From: Melastoma dodecandrum
Taxonomy: Eukaryota > Streptophyta > Magnoliopsida > Myrtales > Melastomataceae
Reading direction: 5' to 3'
Length of the DNA stretch: 64,000 bases
Assembly (NCBI GenBank): GCA_029817715.1
Contig: JARUPY010000539.1
Span: forward strand, 9,151,501 to 9,215,500
Part shown: in pieces, positions 60,459 to 64,000 of the stretch
Layout: each line of letters begins with the position of its first letter
Numbering within the stretch: position 1 is the first letter of the stretch
Notes under the pieces: generated by a model
What the model saw: the letters and a program-made list of their open reading frames with translations, nothing else
Databases searched by the model: none
What the model was told of the DNA's origin: nothing
Translations under genes and position numbers: made by a program

Positions 60459-60944
60459 TATAATCTGCTCCTAGAACAACCGTGGTGCTCCTATAGCAGT
60501 TTATAGTAGTTCGACCTTAATCGGTCTACGTCCACTTTCCACCAACGAGGTGAATCAGCTATATATTATAATGGATGAAAAATGCCATTGCACTAGGCTT
60601 TTAGTTTCTCATAGGAATCCGAAAATAAATTAGAGATTTCACAGGGGCAACGATCAGCTCCTCACTCAGTGGACACCTTCTTGTTTCCAGCAGATGGATG
60701 CTCGCGTTCTGCAGTTGATAACTCACCGGATTCTCACGCAACAAGTTCTCGCTTTAGTGTAAACCTATCCGTCAAAGCACAAAGACAACGTTCTAATATA
60801 AATCCCCACAAAATTATTCCTTACAGAGACATAACAACTTCTCAGGGAGCAGCTCGTTTCTCATTCACAGCAGATGAATTCTTCAGCACTTAATCGCACA
60901 GTAGAAGATTTCCACACAACTAAGAACCTTAATACTTTTGCGGA

Positions 60945-61569
60945 GATACTTTCTGAATTTCCTTATCATTAAGGAGATTTCATCATTTGAATCAGATGAA
61001 GACTCATCCTCAGATTCATCGGAGGTTTTATCACTCCCTTTAAATGCTACAACATTCGACTACTTTTCTTCGGCAAACTTATTATCATTCTCGTATGCGA
61101 CAAGAAAACCAAACAACTGTTGAAGGGTTAAGCTTGTTAAATCTTTAGCTTCTTCAATCACCGTTTTCTTGGCTTTCCAAGATTTAGGCAAGAGGAGAAG
61201 TGTTTTTCTGATCAGCTCTGAATTTGAAATAGTTATGCCTAGTGATTCCATGGCAGTAGTAATTTCGGTGAGTCTATCAAATATTTCATTTATAGTCTCA
61301 TCCCTTTTCATCTTGAATGCTTCGAATTGAGTTACTAGTGCATTCACTTAGGATTCCTTGACTTGTTCCGTTCCGTCATAGATCAAAGCAAGTCTATCCC
61401 ACATTTCTTTTGTCGTCTTATAGGTAGAGACGCGATTGAATTCATTTCCATCAAGAGCGCATACTAAGTAGTGCTTTGCTTTTGTGTTGAGCGAGACAAT
61501 TCTATTTCTTTCAAATTCATGCCTAGAGTCGCCGGGATTTGATGGAGGAACCGTGAGATCTCCTTCCAT
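60945..61569 (-). pseudogene. Copia gag, module 3
   Basis: Starts MEGDLTVPPSNPGDSRHEFE at 61569, open for 73 codons to a TAA (61350-61348, where module 1 has AAA), then open again to 61060 including LIRKTLLLLPKSWKAKKTVI and LQQLFGFLVAYENDNKFAEE. One stop separates it from a near-complete gag, so it is the best preserved copy. Confidence 0.82.
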
Positions 61570-62155
61570 TATAATCCGCTAGCAATCGGCTTCTTTTGCT
61601 CCTAGAGCAACTCCATTCTCATTTTCCTGTACAAGAAGCGTTGTTCGACAAAGAGCGGGGGACGTTCGGTCAAATGATCATTAGCTAAGAGCTACAACAT
61701 TTTTGCTCAGCTATGAGTTCTGATAACTCAGCAGCACCTTACTATGCTACATGTAAATCTTTCAGCAATACGATGTTACGACCGTTAGGTCCAGCAACAG
61801 ATTTACGTAGTTGCAATCACACAGAAAGCGTTCTAGCAAACCTGCTGTAATACCAATTGTTGAATCGTTAAGGTGTACTAAGAGGGGGTGAATTAGTGAT
61901 TGTAACTTTTTTGCCCTTTCTCAGTGTAAGCGGAAGCGTACTGTATCACAACAGAGTGTTTCTCAGATTATGAGATTTGTTCGCTGTAAGCATCACGATT
62001 TGGACGAGTAGGTTTCCGTACGAGTGTTTGCGCGACCGTAATTCACATAGTAGTTTCTAGTGGTTCGACCTTAATCGGCCTACGTCCACTTTCCACCAAC
62101 GGGGTGAATCAACTTTATATCATAATGGATGCAAAATGCCCTTGCACTAGGCTTT

Positions 62156-62306
62156 TTGTTCCTAGCGTTGTGATGGACATATGTCCTGCGTGGGAGATAG
62201 AAAGATGCAGACCTCATTACCTTAATATTTCCAAAAGTGATGGTTTGCGAATGGAAAGCTGATCCGGGCATCGCTATTTATAGCGGGGTTATGAGGGCGG
62301 CTTCTA
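62156..62306 (+). other. Short remnant ending in a polypurine tract
   Basis: Sequence between the truncated Copia LTR and the next LTR. It ends gagggcggcttcta (62293-62306), nearly the same as the tract before the Tat 3' LTR at 21923, so it is probably the 3' internal end of a related Tat element. Confidence 0.5.
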
Positions 62307-62798
62307 TGTTTTGCAACAGAAAATCTAGGCTACAGATGTCGGTACCATTTGTTGGTCAGTTTAGAATGTAGGCCCAAAGTACATGAGGCCCAGTAAGGCA
62401 GTAAGAGCGGAAACACACCAGGCGAAGGCTTGCGGGAGAAGTGGTTACCAAGCGACGGGGCTACTAAGCTATGATGGTCAACAAGGCAGTCAAGCAACAT
62501 TCAACTAGATGAGCGAGGAAACTCTACAATGAAGGCTAGTGAGTGATCCGATCATTCAGTGGCTATCAGGGGAAGATTTCGGACAATCTCAAGATATGGA
62601 TGGAAATTGTTGTCAAGATTACTCAAATGGAAAGGAGACATTCCATCAAGACTGACAACAAGGACACGTAATATATGTATAATATATCATTTCTGTATAT
62701 ACATAAGTCTAGTATAGTATAAATAGTTGCTTTGAGGCATTGTACACACACACCTCTCTATAGACGAATATATAGTCTTTTTATCTTCAGGCATTCAG
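62307..62798 (+). repeat. Partial Tat-family LTR with TATA box
   Basis: Homologous to 21923-22445 (tgttttgcaacagaaa..., ggaaacacaccaggcgaagg, tttctttatc-like end) but more diverged than those two LTRs are from each other. TATA-like tagtataaatag at 62716-62727. The match ends at gtgttcaagc; the rest of the LTR is replaced by the leader of the PMD gene. Confidence 0.72.
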
Positions 62799-62850
62799 GT
62801 GTTCAAGCATCCCGGCATTAAACCATTCTTCATCCTCGCCTATTTTTCAG

Positions 62851-62858
62851 AAACCCTA
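62851..62858 (+). promoter_or_regulatory. Telo-box-like AAACCCTA in PMD leader
   Basis: aaaccctagc 18 bases before the ATG at 62876, a word common in plant 5' leaders; may be incidental. Confidence 0.35.
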
Positions 62859-62875
62859 GCTTCCTCTCGACCTCT

Positions 62876-63745
62876 ATGGCTTTCGGTGCTTCATGCCCAA
62901 CAAACTTGACTCCTCCAGCCCACCAGGAGGGTGACAGAGCCGTTTTCCGATGGGTTTACGCTGAAGCCACGAAGTTTCACGTCTTCCCATGTCACGAGGC
63001 GGAATCGGACTTTGACGCTCCAATATCAGGGCAACAAACGCTGGGTCCGTTCGTTCTTGGGCCAAGTCCCAACTGCTCTCTGACGTGGAAAGGTAGTTCC
63101 TTTCTATCAGTAAGTTGCCCGTCATCTTCACCCCTAGTGATTTTAAGCCGTCGGGATGGAGTCTGTTGGTACGAGCAAATCTCTGTTGCTTTCCATCTCC
63201 AAGGAATGAGGCGCATGAAATTAAGGATTTCAAGTAGATGACCAAGAAGCATGATGCGTGACATGCGATTGCGATCAAGATACTAATCAAAATCTCACGC
63301 TCCTCGATCGAGCCCAATTTGCCGGTGTGTGTTGGGTTCATGTCGTTCTGGAATCCCGTTGTCAACTATTTATATCTTCCTAGAGGAACAATGTCGATCA
63401 CCCTAGAGGATGTCTGTTTCTTAACCGGCTGTCACCTTTCTGGAGTCCCCCTTCGATTTGACCACGAGCGCACCAACCTGAGGTTTAACCCTCAAGAACG
63501 CATCGGCGCGGTGATCGTGCAGCACCTGTCTCTGCCTGATGCAGAGTGGGGACCCCGGGAGGAGTTTGAGTTCTGTTGGAGTGGTTTATCCAAGTACAAT
63601 TCTAAAACCAGGGAAAGTGTCCCAGTTGTTTCATGGTTGGGTTGGCCACCAGCTTTATCGACGTTGCCCTTTCTGCTGAGTTTGATCTATCACGGGCTCT
63701 ACCAAGGAACGGCTAATCCTAACAATAGGTTCGACCTGCGGATAC
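62876..63745 (+). pseudogene. Sense PMD (plant mobile domain) gene after an LTR
   Basis: Begins MAFGASCPTNLTPPAHQEGD at 62876 and has KFHVFPCHEAESDFDAPISG and QQTLGPF; after a damaged stretch (63240-63318) it continues open from 63319 with VGFMSFWNPVVNYLYLPRGT, ITLEDVCFLTGCHLSGVPLR and EEFEFCWSGLSKY, the PMD signature. It aligns throughout with the antisense ORF at 18615-20680. The ATG lies ~150 bp after the LTR TATA box, so an LTR-initiated transcript would read it in sense. At least one frame change between 63238 and 63319 breaks it. Confidence 0.8.
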
Positions 63746-64000
63746 ATGATGATAATGATAACATTGCTAGAATTTCCAAGTTGGAAGTGAGATTTTCGGC
63801 AACTGAGGGTCAGCTGGACACCAAGAAGGAAGACACCAATCGATAATTACAAGAAATCGCTCCAGCTCTTGCCGCATTATAGCACCCAATCCTACCGCCG
63901 AGAGCAGCAACATCGAATGACGTCCCTGCTCTTACTATGGTGAGCGATATTGTCCCCCACCCACCGATCGTTGTCCCATCCGATCATTCGTCGAATTTAG
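63746..64000 (+). pseudogene. Coiled-coil / gag-N-terminal-like sequence fused to PMD
   Basis: Directly in frame with the PMD part: IHDDNDNIARISKLEVRF then SATEGQLDTKKED and a stop at 63843; then, read through, a Pro/Ala-rich stretch to the window end. A coiled-coil followed by a proline-rich region is how many Tat gags begin, so this may be the start of gag behind a 5' additional ORF. Not certain; the element runs off the window. Confidence 0.4.

Larger units (their letters stand above)
58150..62155 (-). mobile_element. Tandem array of Copia LTR-gag modules (TR-GAG-like)
   Basis: Three head-to-tail copies of an LTR segment plus a Copia gag on the minus strand, bounded on both sides by LTR-end sequence (ttgaatcgttaaggtgtact at 58150 and 61860). 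The landmark ccactttccacca (ctacca in one copy) recurs at 58268, 59424, 60532 and 62086 (spacings 1156, 1108 and 1554). A primer site resembling the tRNA-Met type (TGGTATTACAGC, minus strand 61855-61844) precedes the outermost gag. No protease, integrase or RT occurs. This fits a gag-only element multiplied by recombination between its LTRs. Confidence 0.72.

Noticed and set aside
62874..63365. 163-codon minus-strand ORF
   Set aside because: It is the shadow of the PMD gene, which has recognisable motifs in sense.
1..64000. CRISPR arrays, tRNA or rRNA genes
   Set aside because: No regularly spaced short repeats of that kind, no cloverleaf with an anticodon arm and no rRNA-like sequence were recognised.

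Overview
The window looks like nuclear DNA of a flowering plant, probably a eudicot. Genes have introns with GT-AG borders, one protein carries a chloroplast transit peptide, and most of the sequence is decayed plant mobile DNA: Ty3 (Tat- and Athila-type), Copia, hAT and Mutator-like elements plus an integrated caulimovirus-like genome. Species cannot be named from sequence alone. All calls come from reading translations, splice borders and repeats by eye; no database was searched.

Layout. 394-4989 (minus): an intact ten-exon gene for a chloroplast DnaJ (DJA5/DJA6 type). 5608-6753: a Mutator-like element with 270-bp inverted arms and a 9-bp target duplication, carrying a captured two-exon fragment of an NPH3/BTB gene. 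6970-22656: a 15.7-kb Tat-type Ty3 retrotransposon with gag-pol in sense and an additional antisense ORF of plant-mobile-domain (PMD) type between pol and the 3' LTR; a 3.3-kb solo LTR (15319-18609) sits inside it. 22771-34077 (minus): a pseudogene of a CUE-domain (ubiquitin system component Cue) protein whose second intron has become a 9.7-kb store of mobile DNA (hAT MITE, Ty3 gag pieces, hAT transposase remnant, 2.1-kb foldback). 34744-36791 (plus): two paralogous small secreted-peptide genes, the first decayed, the second apparently intact.

37776-45981 (minus): a near full-length (8.2 kb) endogenous pararetrovirus opened close to its tRNA-Met primer site, with coat-like zinc knuckle, movement protein, protease, RT and RNase H, a downstream zinc-knuckle ORF, and promoter/leader. 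47470-57486 (plus): an Athila-type Ty3 element with both LTRs, gag, pol and an extra ORF in the env position. 58150-62155 (minus): a head-to-tail array of three Copia LTR-gag modules without pol. 62307-64000 (plus): a partial LTR homologous to that of the Tat element, followed at once by a sense PMD gene and then coiled-coil/gag-like sequence, running off the window.

Functionally, the DnaJ gene is the clearest live host gene and the 56-aa secreted peptide gene is the most interesting small one. The rest is a record of nested insertions: PMD sequence occurs twice, once antisense at the 3' side of a Tat element and once sense just after a related LTR.
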